Assembly (NCBI RefSeq): GCF_002102345.1
Contig: NZ_LQPP01000074.1
Location: forward strand, 1 to 64,000
Reading direction: 5' to 3'
DNA: 64,000 nt
DNA from: Mycolicibacterium peregrinum
GTDB taxonomy: Bacteria > Actinomycetota > Actinomycetes > Mycobacteriales > Mycobacteriaceae
A program made the position numbers and the translations under genes. Within the stretch, counting starts at the first letter, position 1. Each line of letters opens with the position of its first letter. Below the pieces are notes generated by a model. The model was not told the origin of the DNA. It did no database searches and saw only the letters and a program-made list of their open reading frames with translations. Below are positions 35,701 through 43,514 of the stretch, in pieces.

Positions 35701-36041
35701 CCTTCGACATGGCGATCGGAACAACGCGAACCACCGTCGTGCGCGGCCGTATCGACGCGGTGTTCGCAGACGAGGACGGCACGACCACCGTGGTCGACTG
35801 GAAGACGGGCGAGCCGCCGGCCACACCGGAAGCCATGGCGCAGGCCGCGGTTCAGCTTGCGGTTTATCGCCTGGCCTGGGCGTCGCTGCGTGGGTGCGCA
35901 CCAGAGTCGGTGCGGGCCGCGTTCCACTATGTGCGCTCGGGGCGGACCGTCTGCCCGGATGCGCTACCAGGGGAAGACGAGTTGGTTGCTCTGCTGAGAG
36001 AACCCATGCCCGCGACGGTGGATCGGGGACACGAGTTCTAG
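32700..36041 (+). CDS. adnB: AdnB subunit of the AdnAB helicase-nuclease
   Basis: A 1113-residue SF1A helicase with C-terminal nuclease. It shows IAGAGAGKTETMAARV (Walker A), TFTRKAAGQLL, VVLLDEYQDTGHAQR (motif II), GDPIQSIYGWRGAS (motif III) and TVHAAKGLEW. The nuclease has TVVDWKTGEPP followed by QLAVYRLAWA. AdnB supplies the main ATPase of the heterodimer. The overlap with adnA (ATGA at 32700) shows coupling. An acidic linker (about 860-890, DDVDADAEGW) separates motor and nuclease. Confidence 0.95.
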   Translation: MTQSTPAGVRYSPAELSSALGLFPPTEEQAAVIAAPPGPLVVIAGAGAGKTETMAARVVWLVANGYATPSQVLGLTFTRKAAGQLLRRVRTRLARLSGAGLAPVSGGADEIATVSTYHAFAGTLLREHGLLLPVEPDTRLLSETELWQLAFDVVCAHPGELAIEKTPAAVTGMVLRLAGALAEHLVDTDQLRDTHVELERLVHTLPAGPYQRDRGPSQWLLKMLATQTERTELVPLIDALHQRMRADKVMDFGMQMSAAARLAANFPQVGEQLRQRFRVVLLDEYQDTGHAQRVALSSLFGGGVDEGLALTAVGDPIQSIYGWRGASATNLPRFTTDFPLTDGSPAPTLELRTSWRNPPSALHLANAVSAEARRRSVTVHELRPRPDAEPGAIRCALLNDVESERDWVADHLARIYHGAVAQGRAAPTAAVLVRRNADAAPMAEALSARGVPAEVVGVAGLLAVPEVADLVAMLRLVADPAAGSAVMRVLTGPRWRFGARDIAALWRRARELDDRPVGEPSAAEIVAQAAPDADSACLADALCDPGAAEHYSPAGYQRIEALGRELTMLRARLSHPLPELVAEVRRVAGLDAEARAARPVAAGWTGTENLDTFCDLVADFAGRSGGSVLALLAYLDVATEVENGLAPAELTVSHDRVQILTVHAAKGLEWQVVAVPHLSGRVFPSTASARTWLTDSSDLPPLLRGDRATESELGVPVLDTSDINDRKILSDKISDHKRSLEQRRIDEERRLLYVAITRSEDTLLISGHHWGATESKPRGPSEFLCEIKAIVEDAAAQGQPCGEIEQWAPDPSAGEVNPLRDKAVEAIWPAAPARESDVDRGAALVAQVLADGSRAEPGSEQTTDTGTDTADDVDADAEGWAADVDALLAERDRAPQVAPLELPGQVSVSTLVELSRDREAALQRLHRRLPQRPDPHALLGTAFHEWVQRFFHSERLFDLDDIPGAVDSDSGRASAAELSELQDAFVMSSWAARTPIEVEVPFDMAIGTTRTTVVRGRIDAVFADEDGTTTVVDWKTGEPPATPEAMAQAAVQLAVYRLAWASLRGCAPESVRAAFHYVRSGRTVCPDALPGEDELVALLREPMPATVDRGHEF

Positions 36042-36529
36042 CCCTCGCCGGAGCGCGCCAGATTGGCGATCTCGGATCCCCACACCGAGCGCGCGCCGAG
36101 GTCACCTATGCGGTAGATCTGGACCATCGAGGCGACCCCCACCACAACGGCGACCACGGCGACGACCCCGTGATAGATCAGCCGCTGGCTGTGGTCGCGC
36201 CGTTCGGCGAAGTGCAGGCCCACCAGCGCCAGCGCGACCACCAGTAGGGCGAGCGAGAAGTAGATCATGGTGTCGCCGAGCTCGGCGTGTTCCTGCAGGA
36301 CGGCGTCCTGCGCGGGTCGGAGATCGTAGAGCCATTCGCCGGCGTACGTCGTGAGTGGCGTCAAACCCGTTGTCACTACGGCCAGGATGAGCGTGAGCCA
36401 CAGCAGATGCCCACGCCGGGCGGCGGGCCACAGCGCGCAGAGAACGACCAGCGCCGCGGTCAGCGGTGCGAGTACCACCAGCGCGTGGACGAGCAGGACG
36501 TGGGCGGGCAGACCGTCGATCACTGTCAC
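36038..36529 (-). CDS. DUF2231 four-helix membrane protein
   Basis: A 163-residue protein with HVLLVHALVVLAPL at the N-terminus, typical of DUF2231, and four membrane segments at about 8-35, 40-60, 85-108 and 115-138. Two histidines in the first helix could bind heme or metal, which is inferred. The GTG at 36529 follows AAGGAGTT. Its stop overlaps the adnB stop. It follows the VIT gene by 36 bp. Neither gene is, as I recall, at this place in M. tuberculosis. Confidence 0.85.
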   Translation of the reverse strand: MTVIDGLPAHVLLVHALVVLAPLTAALVVLCALWPAARRGHLLWLTLILAVVTTGLTPLTTYAGEWLYDLRPAQDAVLQEHAELGDTMIYFSLALLVVALALVGLHFAERRDHSQRLIYHGVVAVVAVVVGVASMVQIYRIGDLGARSVWGSEIANLARSGEG

Positions 36530-36565
36530 GGGAACTCCTTGGCCGGGCGGGATGATGCGAACGCC

Positions 36566-37291
36566 TCAGGTGATGGTGGTGCCCACCAGAAGGCCGATCA
36601 GATAGGTGATCACCAGGGCCAGGCCACCGCCGATCACGTTGCGCAGCACCGCGCGTCCCTTCGGTGCCCCACCCAGCCCGGCAGATACCGCTCCGGTGAG
36701 CATCAGCGCCAGCAGCACCGCCACCACGGTCACCGGGATACGCCACGTCGTCGGTGGGATCAGGATCGCGATCAACGGCAGCAGCGCACCGATGGTGAAG
36801 GACAGCGCCGAGGATGCTGCCGCCTGCCACGGATTGGTCAGATCCTTGGGATCTATACCCAATTCGACCTCGGCGTGCGCGGCGAAGGCGTCGTGGTCGG
36901 TGAGTTCCTCGGCCACCGTGCGCGCGGTCGTCGACGACAGACCCTTGGCCTCGTAGAGTGCGGCCAACTCGTCCAATTCGGCCGCTGGATCATCGCGCAA
37001 CTCACGGCGTTCCTTGTGCAGCAGGGCGCGTTCGGTGTCGCGTTGCGTACTCACCGAGACGTACTCGCCCAACGCCATCGAGACTGCGCCGGCGGCCAGG
37101 CCTGCGATGCCGGCGGTCAGGATCGGCGCTTGCTCCACCGTCGCCGCGGCCACACCCACCACGATGCCTGCGGTGGAGACGATGCCATCGTTGGCGCCCA
37201 AAACCCCGGCGCGAAGCCAGTTCAGCCTGGACGACAGTGACCCGACGTGCGGCTCGGAGGGATGGCTGGGGTTCGTCACGATCCCGACCAT
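36566..37291 (-). CDS. VIT1/CCC1-family iron/manganese transporter
   Basis: A 241-residue protein. Its start GANDGIVSTAGIVVGVAAA is the VIT1 signature, followed by GLAAGAVSMALGEYVSVSTQRD, a charged cytoplasmic loop (about 85-145) with several Glu and His residues that bind metal in the family, and three more membrane segments. It moves Fe2+ or Mn2+ out of the cytosol. It heads a probable two-gene unit with the DUF2231 gene. Confidence 0.9.
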   Translation of the reverse strand: MVGIVTNPSHPSEPHVGSLSSRLNWLRAGVLGANDGIVSTAGIVVGVAAATVEQAPILTAGIAGLAAGAVSMALGEYVSVSTQRDTERALLHKERRELRDDPAAELDELAALYEAKGLSSTTARTVAEELTDHDAFAAHAEVELGIDPKDLTNPWQAAASSALSFTIGALLPLIAILIPPTTWRIPVTVVAVLLALMLTGAVSAGLGGAPKGRAVLRNVIGGGLALVITYLIGLLVGTTIT

Positions 37292-37409
37292 ATCGGTCGA
37301 AATCGCGGGCCACCAGCAACGATAGCCTTGCCAAACTTTGGTTCGGCAGGGGTTCGAATCCGGTTCGTGCGGTGAAACCCGTTGGTGGCCAGGTGCTCTG
37401 GTAGAGAGG

Positions 37410-37799
37410 CTACGAGTTGCGGTACACCCGCAGTGCGGTGGTGATCATCGGGATCTGCAGCGGCAGCCGGGCGATCGCCACGATCCGCATCGGCCAGGGC
37501 TTGTCCCACCACAGCCGGACCATGTTCACGTTGCCGGGGAACACTGCGATGAACAGGGCCACGGCGGCCAGTGCGCCGAGGCGCCGGGTACGGGGCGCGG
37601 CGAGCAGGGCACCGGTGGCCAGCTCGCCGACGCCGGAGGCGTAGGTGTAGAAGCGGGCGCTGCCGGGCAGTTCGGCCGGGATGATCGAGTCGAAGGGTTT
37701 GGGCGCGACGAAGTGCAGCGTGCCCATGCCAAGGAGCAGGGCAGCCATGCGTTGGGCGGTGGGTGCGGAGGAGATCCGCTGAGCCTGGGGTGCGGTCAT
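37410..37799 (-). CDS. DoxX-like membrane protein
   Basis: A 129-residue protein with four hydrophobic segments, LLLGMGTLHFVAPKPF, GVGELATGALLA, RRLGALAAVALFIAVFPGNVNMV and the C-terminal RLPLQIPMITTALRVY, as in DoxX/DUF417-type proteins. Its exact role is unknown; in mycobacteria DoxX pairs with SodA and SseA, not seen here. The ATG at 37799 is divergent from the potassium-channel gene, with 75 bp between them. Confidence 0.8.
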   Translation of the reverse strand: MTAPQAQRISSAPTAQRMAALLLGMGTLHFVAPKPFDSIIPAELPGSARFYTYASGVGELATGALLAAPRTRRLGALAAVALFIAVFPGNVNMVRLWWDKPWPMRIVAIARLPLQIPMITTALRVYRNS

Positions 37800-37874
37800 G
37801 GTTACATTGTGGCGTGCGTCTGATCGGAACGATCCCGGCACATCCCGGGGTGCTTTGCTCGATGATGGGGTCGC

Positions 37875-38969
37875 GTGGCTAAAGGCAGGCTGCGGCGCCG
37901 ACTCGCCGCGATGGACCCGAACCTGACTTCGCGCCCGGATGCCGCGCTCGTCGATGTGCTGCGCATCCCCGAGCCGTTCGTCAGTCCGGCCCGCAAGATC
38001 TTCATGCGGGTGCTGTACGCGTTGGGAGCGCTGTTCGCGGCGGTGCTGATCGTCTACGCGGACCGCTACGGGTATCGGGACAACGACAGTGTCCCGGATC
38101 CCGACAATCCGTTGACGTTCCTGGATTGCCTGTACTACGCGACGGTGTCGCTGTCCACCACGGGCTACGGCGACATCACGCCGTACTCGGATTCGGCCCG
38201 GCTGGTGAACGTCATCGTCATCACGCCACTGCGGGTGGCCTTCCTGATCGTTCTCATCGGTACCACCGTGGAAACCCTGACCACCCAATCCCGGCAGGCG
38301 CTGAAGATTCAGCGATGGAGGAACAAAGTGCGCAACCACACCGTCGTCATCGGATACGGCACCAAGGGCCGGACGGCGGTCGCCGCAATGGTCGGCGACG
38401 AGGTCTCCCCGGCCGACATCGTCGTCGTCGACGAGAACGCGGCCGCGCTGGAACGCGCCAAGGGCGCTGGGTTGGTGACCGTGCACGGCGACGCCACCAA
38501 CTCCGGTGTCCTGCGGCTCGCGGGCGCCCAGCACGCCAAGTCGATCATCGTCGCGGCCGACAACGACGCCAGCGCGGTACTGGTCACGTTGACGGCCCGC
38601 GAGTTGGCTCCCAAAGCCAAGATCATCGCGGCGGTGCGGGAGTCGGACAACCTGCACCTGCTGAAGCAGTCGGGTGCGGACTCCACGGTCGTGTCGTCGG
38701 AGACCGCCGGCCGCCTGCTCGGTATCGCGACGCAGACCCCGAGCGTGGTGGAGATGATGGAGGATCTGCTGACTCCCGACGCCGGGTTCGCCATCGCCGA
38801 GCGCGAGGTCACGCCCAAGGAGGAGGGGGGATCTCCGCGCCATCTGCACGACATCGTGCTGGGTGTGGTGCGTGGCGGCCGGTTGGTGCGGGTCGACGCG
38901 CCGGAGGTCGATGCGCTGGAGGCCGGCGACCGGCTGCTCTACATCCGCAGCGCGGACGCCGAGCGATGA
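37875..38969 (+). CDS. Two-TM potassium channel with RCK domain (Rv3200c counterpart)
   Basis: A 364-residue channel. Two membrane helices (about 43-62 and 112-135) flank the pore with the selectivity filter STTGYGD at about 94-100. A TrkA-N/RCK domain follows: NHTVVIGYGTKGRTAVAAM (Rossmann), VVDENAAALERAKGAG, VHGDATNSGVLRLAGA, then a TrkA-C-like end. It gates K+ flow by cytoplasmic ligand. GTG start; stop overlaps the nudC start (ATGA), suggesting linked expression. Confidence 0.92.
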   Translation: MAKGRLRRRLAAMDPNLTSRPDAALVDVLRIPEPFVSPARKIFMRVLYALGALFAAVLIVYADRYGYRDNDSVPDPDNPLTFLDCLYYATVSLSTTGYGDITPYSDSARLVNVIVITPLRVAFLIVLIGTTVETLTTQSRQALKIQRWRNKVRNHTVVIGYGTKGRTAVAAMVGDEVSPADIVVVDENAAALERAKGAGLVTVHGDATNSGVLRLAGAQHAKSIIVAADNDASAVLVTLTARELAPKAKIIAAVRESDNLHLLKQSGADSTVVSSETAGRLLGIATQTPSVVEMMEDLLTPDAGFAIAEREVTPKEEGGSPRHLHDIVLGVVRGGRLVRVDAPEVDALEAGDRLLYIRSADAER

Positions 38970-39910
38970 CGCATAGAACATTCGGCCTGCGCAACGTTCC
39001 TCTGCTCTCGCGGGTCGGTGCCGACCGCGCCGATGCCCTGCGCACCGATATCGACGCCGCGACGGCAGGCTGGAAGGACGCGCTGCTGTTGCGGGTCGAC
39101 CGGCGCAATCAGGTGCTGATCTCAGGTGGCCAGGTGGTCCTGGGCAAGGCTTCGAGCCTGGGCACCGACAAGCCGCCGGAGCACGCGGTGTTTTTGGGAC
39201 GGTTGGCAGATGGGCGGCACGTCTGGGGCATTCGCAGCGCACTGGAGGGACCCGAGGACCCGGACCAGCCGGTCGAGGTGCTCGACCTACGCCGGGCGGG
39301 CGAGGTCTTCGACGATGTCAGCGCCCAGTTGGTGGCGACTGCGACGGCGTTGCTGAACTGGCACGATCGGGCCCGGTTCAGCGCGGTGGACGGTGGCGCG
39401 ACCAAACCGGCCAAAGGCGGTTGGTCGCGCGTCGACCCGGTCAACGGCCATGAGGAGTTCCCGCGCATCGACCCGGCGGTGATCTGCCTGGTTCATGACG
39501 GCTTCGACCGCGCGGTGCTGGCCCGGCAGACGGTGTGGCCCGAGCGGTTGTTCTCGATCCTGGCCGGTTTCGTCGAGGCCGGTGAATCCTTCGAGACCTG
39601 TGTGGTGCGGGAGATCGCCGAGGAGATCGGCATCACGGTGACCGATGTGCAGTACCTGGGGAGTCAGCCGTGGCCGTTCCCGCGGTCGCTGATGGTCGGC
39701 TTCCACGCCGTCGGCGATCCCGAGCAGCCGTTCTCGTTCAACGACGGCGAGATCGCCGAGGCCGGGTGGTTCACCCGGGCCGAGATCCGCGAGGCGCTGG
39801 ACCAGGGGGACTGGGGTGCGGCCGACGGCGATTCCCGGTCACGGTTGCTGCTGCCCGGCTCGATTTCGATCGCTCGCGAGATCATCGAATCCTGGGCGGC
39901 GCTGGACTGA
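38966..39910 (+). CDS. nudC: NADH pyrophosphatase / NAD-RNA decapping NudC
   Basis: A 314-residue Nudix hydrolase that splits NADH, and in other bacteria removes NAD caps from RNA. The Nudix box is GFVEAGESFETCVVREIAEEIGI at about 200-222 (GX5EX7REUXEEXGU) and the NADH signature SQPWPFPRSLMVGF follows. The central zinc ribbon of E. coli NudC (four cysteines) has no cysteines here: the stretch FSAVDGGATKPAKGGW to GHEEFPRIDP replaces it. It is coupled to the upstream K+ channel gene. Confidence 0.94.
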   Translation: MTHRTFGLRNVPLLSRVGADRADALRTDIDAATAGWKDALLLRVDRRNQVLISGGQVVLGKASSLGTDKPPEHAVFLGRLADGRHVWGIRSALEGPEDPDQPVEVLDLRRAGEVFDDVSAQLVATATALLNWHDRARFSAVDGGATKPAKGGWSRVDPVNGHEEFPRIDPAVICLVHDGFDRAVLARQTVWPERLFSILAGFVEAGESFETCVVREIAEEIGITVTDVQYLGSQPWPFPRSLMVGFHAVGDPEQPFSFNDGEIAEAGWFTRAEIREALDQGDWGAADGDSRSRLLLPGSISIAREIIESWAALD

Positions 39911-39915
39911 GGCGG

Positions 39916-40161
39916 CTAGCCGAGTTTGGCCTTGACCTGCTTGATGGTCGGGTTGGTCAGCGTCGACCCGTCGGCGAACTTCAGGGTCGGTACCACGTGG
40001 TTACCGCCGTTGACCGACCCGACGAACTCGGCGGCGGCCGGATCCTGCTCGATGTCGACCTCGGTCCAGGCGATGCCCTCTGACTTCAAAGCCATCTTGA
40101 GTCGCGAGCAGTAGCCGCACCATGTCGTGGTGTACATGGTCACAGTGGGTGTAGCAGTCAT
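39916..40161 (-). CDS. mrx1: Mycoredoxin-1
   Basis: An 81-residue glutaredoxin-like protein with the active site TTTWCGYCSRLK (C15, C18), the cis-proline in HVVPTLKF, and GSVNGGNHVVPT, as in M. tuberculosis Mrx1 (Rv3198A). It reduces mycothiol mixed disulfides on proteins. The ATG at 40161 is favoured; an ATG at 40170 would add three residues. It converges with nudC, 5 bp between stops. In M. tuberculosis uvrD2 is next; here an 8-kb block intervenes. Confidence 0.93.
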   Translation of the reverse strand: MTATPTVTMYTTTWCGYCSRLKMALKSEGIAWTEVDIEQDPAAAEFVGSVNGGNHVVPTLKFADGSTLTNPTIKQVKAKLG

Positions 40162-40262
40162 AGTGCACATAACGTAGCTGAACGGCTGCCTGATCCCCGC
40201 GGTGACGCAGGTCTCCGGCCCGCAGCGGTAAGTTGCCAATCTGCGATGGGACGGAGCCGAAC

Positions 40263-41399
40263 ATGACCCGATTGGTACCGCCGGTGGCCGGCGACCCGCA
40301 TGCGCTGGACGAGCTGCGGCTACAGGTGCGCGCGTTCGTCGCCGAGCAGCAGCGGGCAGGCAGGATCGGCCGGTATGCCGACAGTTGGCTGACCGGTTGG
40401 GACGAGGACTTCAGCCGGGCTCTGGCCGCCAACGGGTGGTTGGGCATGACGGTGCCGGTCTCCTATGGCGGGCACGGGCGCAGCCACCAGGAACGTTTCG
40501 TGGTCACCGAGGAGCTGCTGGCGGCCGGGGCTCCGGTGGGGGCGCACTGGATCGCCGACCGGCAGATCGTCCCGTCACTGCTCAAGTACGGCACCGAGGA
40601 GCAGCGACGAAAGTTCTTGCCCGCCATCGCCAAAGGCGAGTGCTATTTCGGAATCGGCATGAGCGAGCCGGATTCCGGTTCGGATCTGGCCAGCGTGCGT
40701 ACCAAGGTGGTGCAGGTCGACGGGGGTTGGGCGATCACCGGTGCGAAGGTGTGGACGTCGGGAGCGCATCTGGCCCACGCGTTCATCTGCCTGGCGCGCA
40801 GTGCGCCGGTGGACCCTGCGCACCGCCACGACGGCCTGAGCCAGTTCATCGTCGACCTGCGTGCGCCGGGCGTGGACATCCGGCCCATCATCTCGATGAA
40901 CGGCAAGCACCATTTCAACGAGGTGATCCTCGATGAGGTATTCGTGCCCGATGCCATGGTGTTCGGCACCATCGGCGACGGTTGGCAGCAGGTGACCTCC
41001 GAGCTGAGCTTCGAACGCAGTGGACCCGAGCGCTTCCTGTCGACCTTCCCGCTGCTGGCCGACCTGGCCTCGCACATGCGCGACGGACCTCTACCGCGCC
41101 ACACCGATCTGGGACGCTATCTGGCCCGCATCACCGGACTGCACCAGATGTCCATGGCGGTGGCAGGAGCGCTGGAGCGGCATGAGCCGGCCGACACGGC
41201 GGCGGCTGTGGTCAAGGTGCTCGGGACGTCCGCAGAGGGCGATATCGCCGATTTCGCCGACGTTATCGGGGAGACAGGGGACGAGAGCTACGACGCGATG
41301 CTGGCCGATGCCGTGGCCCAGCGACCGGGGTTCACCCTGCGCGGCGGTACCAACGAGGTGTTGCGTGGGGTCATCGCGCGGGGATTGGGGATGAGATGA
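40263..41399 (+). CDS. Acyl-CoA dehydrogenase (accessory block, first of pair)
   Basis: A 378-residue FadE-type protein: FGIGMSEPDSGSDLASVRTKVV, ITGAKVWTSGAHLAHAFICLARS, GKHHFNEVILDEVFVPDAMV and the C-terminal LRGGTNEVLRGVIARGLGMR. The ATG at 40263 follows a CGGAG. It is coupled by ATGA to a second, shorter dehydrogenase, again the layout of a heteromeric FadE pair. The substrate is unknown. It starts the accessory block between mrx1 and uvrD2. Confidence 0.88.
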   Translation: MTRLVPPVAGDPHALDELRLQVRAFVAEQQRAGRIGRYADSWLTGWDEDFSRALAANGWLGMTVPVSYGGHGRSHQERFVVTEELLAAGAPVGAHWIADRQIVPSLLKYGTEEQRRKFLPAIAKGECYFGIGMSEPDSGSDLASVRTKVVQVDGGWAITGAKVWTSGAHLAHAFICLARSAPVDPAHRHDGLSQFIVDLRAPGVDIRPIISMNGKHHFNEVILDEVFVPDAMVFGTIGDGWQQVTSELSFERSGPERFLSTFPLLADLASHMRDGPLPRHTDLGRYLARITGLHQMSMAVAGALERHEPADTAAAVVKVLGTSAEGDIADFADVIGETGDESYDAMLADAVAQRPGFTLRGGTNEVLRGVIARGLGMR

Positions 41400-42409
41400 G
41401 TGTCGACACCGAACTGGTCGAGATGATGTCGGCGGTGTTCGCCGCCCACCGTGAGAAGTACGCGCCCGGTGAGGGTGTCGCCGAACTGTGGGACCAGCTG
41501 CGGGAACTCGGGCTGGTCCGGCTGACCGGAGCCGAGGAATGCGGCGGTAGCGGGGCCGGGTGGGCCGAGGCCGCCGAGTTGCTGCGCGCGGCCGCCGGGC
41601 ACGGCGTGACGATCCCACTGGCCGAACACGATCTGCTGGCCTGCTGGCTGCTGGAGACGGCTGGGCTGGGGGTCGACGACGCGCGACGCACCGCCTGTCT
41701 GCTCGACGCCGACGGTGCGGCCCGCGGGGTGCCGTGGGTGACGGAATCCGAGCGGGTGGTGGTGCTCTGGCGCGATGATGCGGGCTACCGCGTGGCCGAC
41801 GTGGACACCACGTCGCTGACGGTCATCTCCGGCCACAACCGGGCGGGGGAGCCACGCGATGACATCAGAGCAAATCTCGCCGCCCTGAGCGGAACGCCGC
41901 TGCCCGACAACGTGTTTGAGCAGTTCACCCGCCGCGCCGCACTGGTGCGGGCGATTCAGGTGTGTGCCGCGCTCGACGAGATCCTGGCGATGTCGGTGGC
42001 ACACACGACGGAGCGCACCCAGTTCGGCCGGCCGCTGGCGAAGTTCCAGGCGGTGCAGAATCTGGTGGCCGACATCGCCGCCGAGTCGGCGCTGGCTCGC
42101 GCGGCCACCGACGGCGCGCTGGCCGAGGCGCTGCGTTCGGACTGGTCCTCGTCACAGTTGGATTTCCTTGTCGCAGTCGCACGTTCCTGTGTCGGCCATG
42201 CGGCGTCGGCGGTCGTGCGCAACGCTCATCAGGTCCACGGCGCGATCGGTACCACCCGCGAGCACAGGCTGCACGAGTTCACCATGCCGGCGTTGTCGTG
42301 GCGTTCGGAATACGGGTCGGTCGCGCAATGGGACGACAAGCTCACGGAGTACGCCGCTCGGGCGGGAGCGGACGGGTTGTGGGCGTTGGTCACTGGTGCC
42401 GGCGAGTAG
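41396..42409 (+). CDS. Acyl-CoA dehydrogenase-like protein (second of pair)
   Basis: A 337-residue acyl-CoA dehydrogenase relative with a reduced N-terminal and middle part. It keeps TERTQFGRPLAKFQAVQNLVADIAAESALARAA and VHGAIGTTREHRLHEFT in the C-terminal helical domain, while the FAD/substrate loop motif of its partner is absent. It is therefore probably the non-catalytic or complementing half of a heteromer. The start overlaps the stop of the first gene. Confidence 0.85.
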   Translation: MSVDTELVEMMSAVFAAHREKYAPGEGVAELWDQLRELGLVRLTGAEECGGSGAGWAEAAELLRAAAGHGVTIPLAEHDLLACWLLETAGLGVDDARRTACLLDADGAARGVPWVTESERVVVLWRDDAGYRVADVDTTSLTVISGHNRAGEPRDDIRANLAALSGTPLPDNVFEQFTRRAALVRAIQVCAALDEILAMSVAHTTERTQFGRPLAKFQAVQNLVADIAAESALARAATDGALAEALRSDWSSSQLDFLVAVARSCVGHAASAVVRNAHQVHGAIGTTREHRLHEFTMPALSWRSEYGSVAQWDDKLTEYAARAGADGLWALVTGAGE

Positions 42410-42454
42410 TTCCCGAGCCACGACGAGCGTATCGCCGATCGGAATGTCGACGAT

Positions 42455-42470
42455 ATGACACCGGCTGTCC
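42455..42470 (+). promoter_or_regulatory. Operator copy 1 (XRE-cupin gene promoter)
   Basis: ATGACACCGGCTGTCC, an imperfect copy of the RTGACAC-N3-GTGTCC motif (one arm CTGTCC). A TATGGG hexamer follows directly and TCGACG lies 18 nt before it, so the site fills a -35/-10 spacer. It is 51 bp from the XRE-cupin ATG, which suggests autoregulation. Confidence 0.55.
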
Positions 42471-42521
42471 TATGGGACTATTAGCCGAATTGGGTATTCT
42501 TCGTCGTGGGCAGGAGATGTT

Positions 42522-43049
42522 ATGAGCGCTCTGTTGCGTGCTGTGCGCCAACAGCGGGGCATGACGCTTGAGGAGCTCGCCGACGCGACCGGATTGACCA
42601 AGAGTTACCTGTCGAAGGTCGAACGTCAGCGTTCCACCCCGTCGATCGCGGTGGCGATGAAGTTGGCGCGTGCACTCGAGGTCGATGTCGCACAGTTGTT
42701 TTCCGAGGACCCAGCGGTCACGACGTTGTCCATCGACCGTGCAGGCGAGCGGGGCAACAGTCGTTATCACGCCGTGGCCGCGGGAATGCTCGGAAAGTCG
42801 ATGTCGCCGTTCATCGTGCGACCGACACTCAAGTTCGCCGAACACCCGCATCCAGAGCACGCCGGACAGGAGCTGGTGTTCGTCCACGCAGGTGTCGTGG
42901 AGCTGCGCTACCAGGACGACCTGGTCACCCTGGAACCCGGCGACTGTGCGTATTTCGACGCGTCGCTACCGCACCAGCTGCGGCAGCGGGGGAACACACC
43001 CAGCGAGGTTCTGGTGATCACCCACACCGAGTACGGCCGTAATCGCTGA
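42522..43049 (+). CDS. XRE-family regulator with cupin sensor domain
   Basis: A 175-residue regulator. Residues 1-62 form the HTH (LRAVRQQRGMTLEELADATGLTKSYLSKVERQRSTPSIAVAMKLARAL). Residues about 95-170 form a cupin_2 barrel (EHAGQELVFVHAGVVELRY, LEPGDCAYFDASLPHQL), which usually binds a small metabolite, sometimes through a metal. It has the strong site AGGAG before the ATG. Four matching palindromes lie before its own gene and three neighbouring units, so it is the likely regulator of the nitrilase-aldolase locus. Confidence 0.88.
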   Translation: MSALLRAVRQQRGMTLEELADATGLTKSYLSKVERQRSTPSIAVAMKLARALEVDVAQLFSEDPAVTTLSIDRAGERGNSRYHAVAAGMLGKSMSPFIVRPTLKFAEHPHPEHAGQELVFVHAGVVELRYQDDLVTLEPGDCAYFDASLPHQLRQRGNTPSEVLVITHTEYGRNR

Positions 43050-43056
43050 CTTCCGT

Positions 43057-43368
43057 TCAGGACTCGCGTGAGCACTTGAGATTCACGTGCACGGTGGGGA
43101 TGGGCTCCAGATCCGGCAGGCCGTGGATGGTGACCGTCTTCGCCTGCGGCCGTAAGACCACTGAGCGGACATCGGTCACCGTGCACTGACTGAGCGGGCC
43201 GCTGCCGACCCGGTTGATGATCACCCGCTTGCCTTCGGCCTGTAGTCGCGCGATGGTTTCGGCCGCCGACGGGCCGGTCGGGGCCGCCGCGGCGACCGCG
43301 GCGCCGAAAGTAAGGCCGCCGGCGACTGCGCCCATAGAAAGCGCCGTGATGGTTGCGATGTGCTTCAT
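43057..43368 (-). CDS. Small secreted protein of unknown function
   Basis: A 103-residue protein with a clear Sec signal peptide (MKHIATITALSMGAVAGGLTF, cleavage likely after AVAAAA at about residue 29). The mature part is about 74 residues with two cysteines (SQCTVT and NLKCSRES), probably a disulfide. I recognise the general type of small mycobacterial exported proteins but no family function. Its promoter carries operator copy 2. It converges with the XRE-cupin gene (7 bp between stops). Confidence 0.75.
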   Translation of the reverse strand: MKHIATITALSMGAVAGGLTFGAAVAAAAPTGPSAAETIARLQAEGKRVIINRVGSGPLSQCTVTDVRSVVLRPQAKTVTIHGLPDLEPIPTVHVNLKCSRES

Positions 43369-43416
43369 GGCTTTCCACTCCTTTTCGATGGTCTGAGCAG
43401 TACGCCTCCAAGCATA

Positions 43417-43432
43417 GGACACAATGTGTCAT
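43417..43432 (-). promoter_or_regulatory. Operator copy 2 (secreted-protein promoter)
   Basis: On the minus strand ATGACACATTGTGTCC, with GACACA/TGTGTC a perfect repeat around one central base, followed at once by TATGCT, a fair -10. It lies 48 bp before the ATG at 43368. Confidence 0.6.
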
Positions 43433-43514
43433 GAAGGAAACTTATTGATGGACCCGCGGCTGTAGGGGTGGAAGCTGCGCGTTTGGACCGGGTTTTCACC
43501 CGACGGAGTCGTGC

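Noticed and set aside
37341..37400. tRNA-like pieces (GGTTCGAATCC and GGTAGAG) near 37350-37395
   Set aside because: The T-arm stem (AGGGG/CCGGT) does not pair, the order of D-arm-like and T-arm-like pieces is reversed, and no anticodon arm or acceptor stem can be drawn. I also found no repeat that would make it an attachment site.
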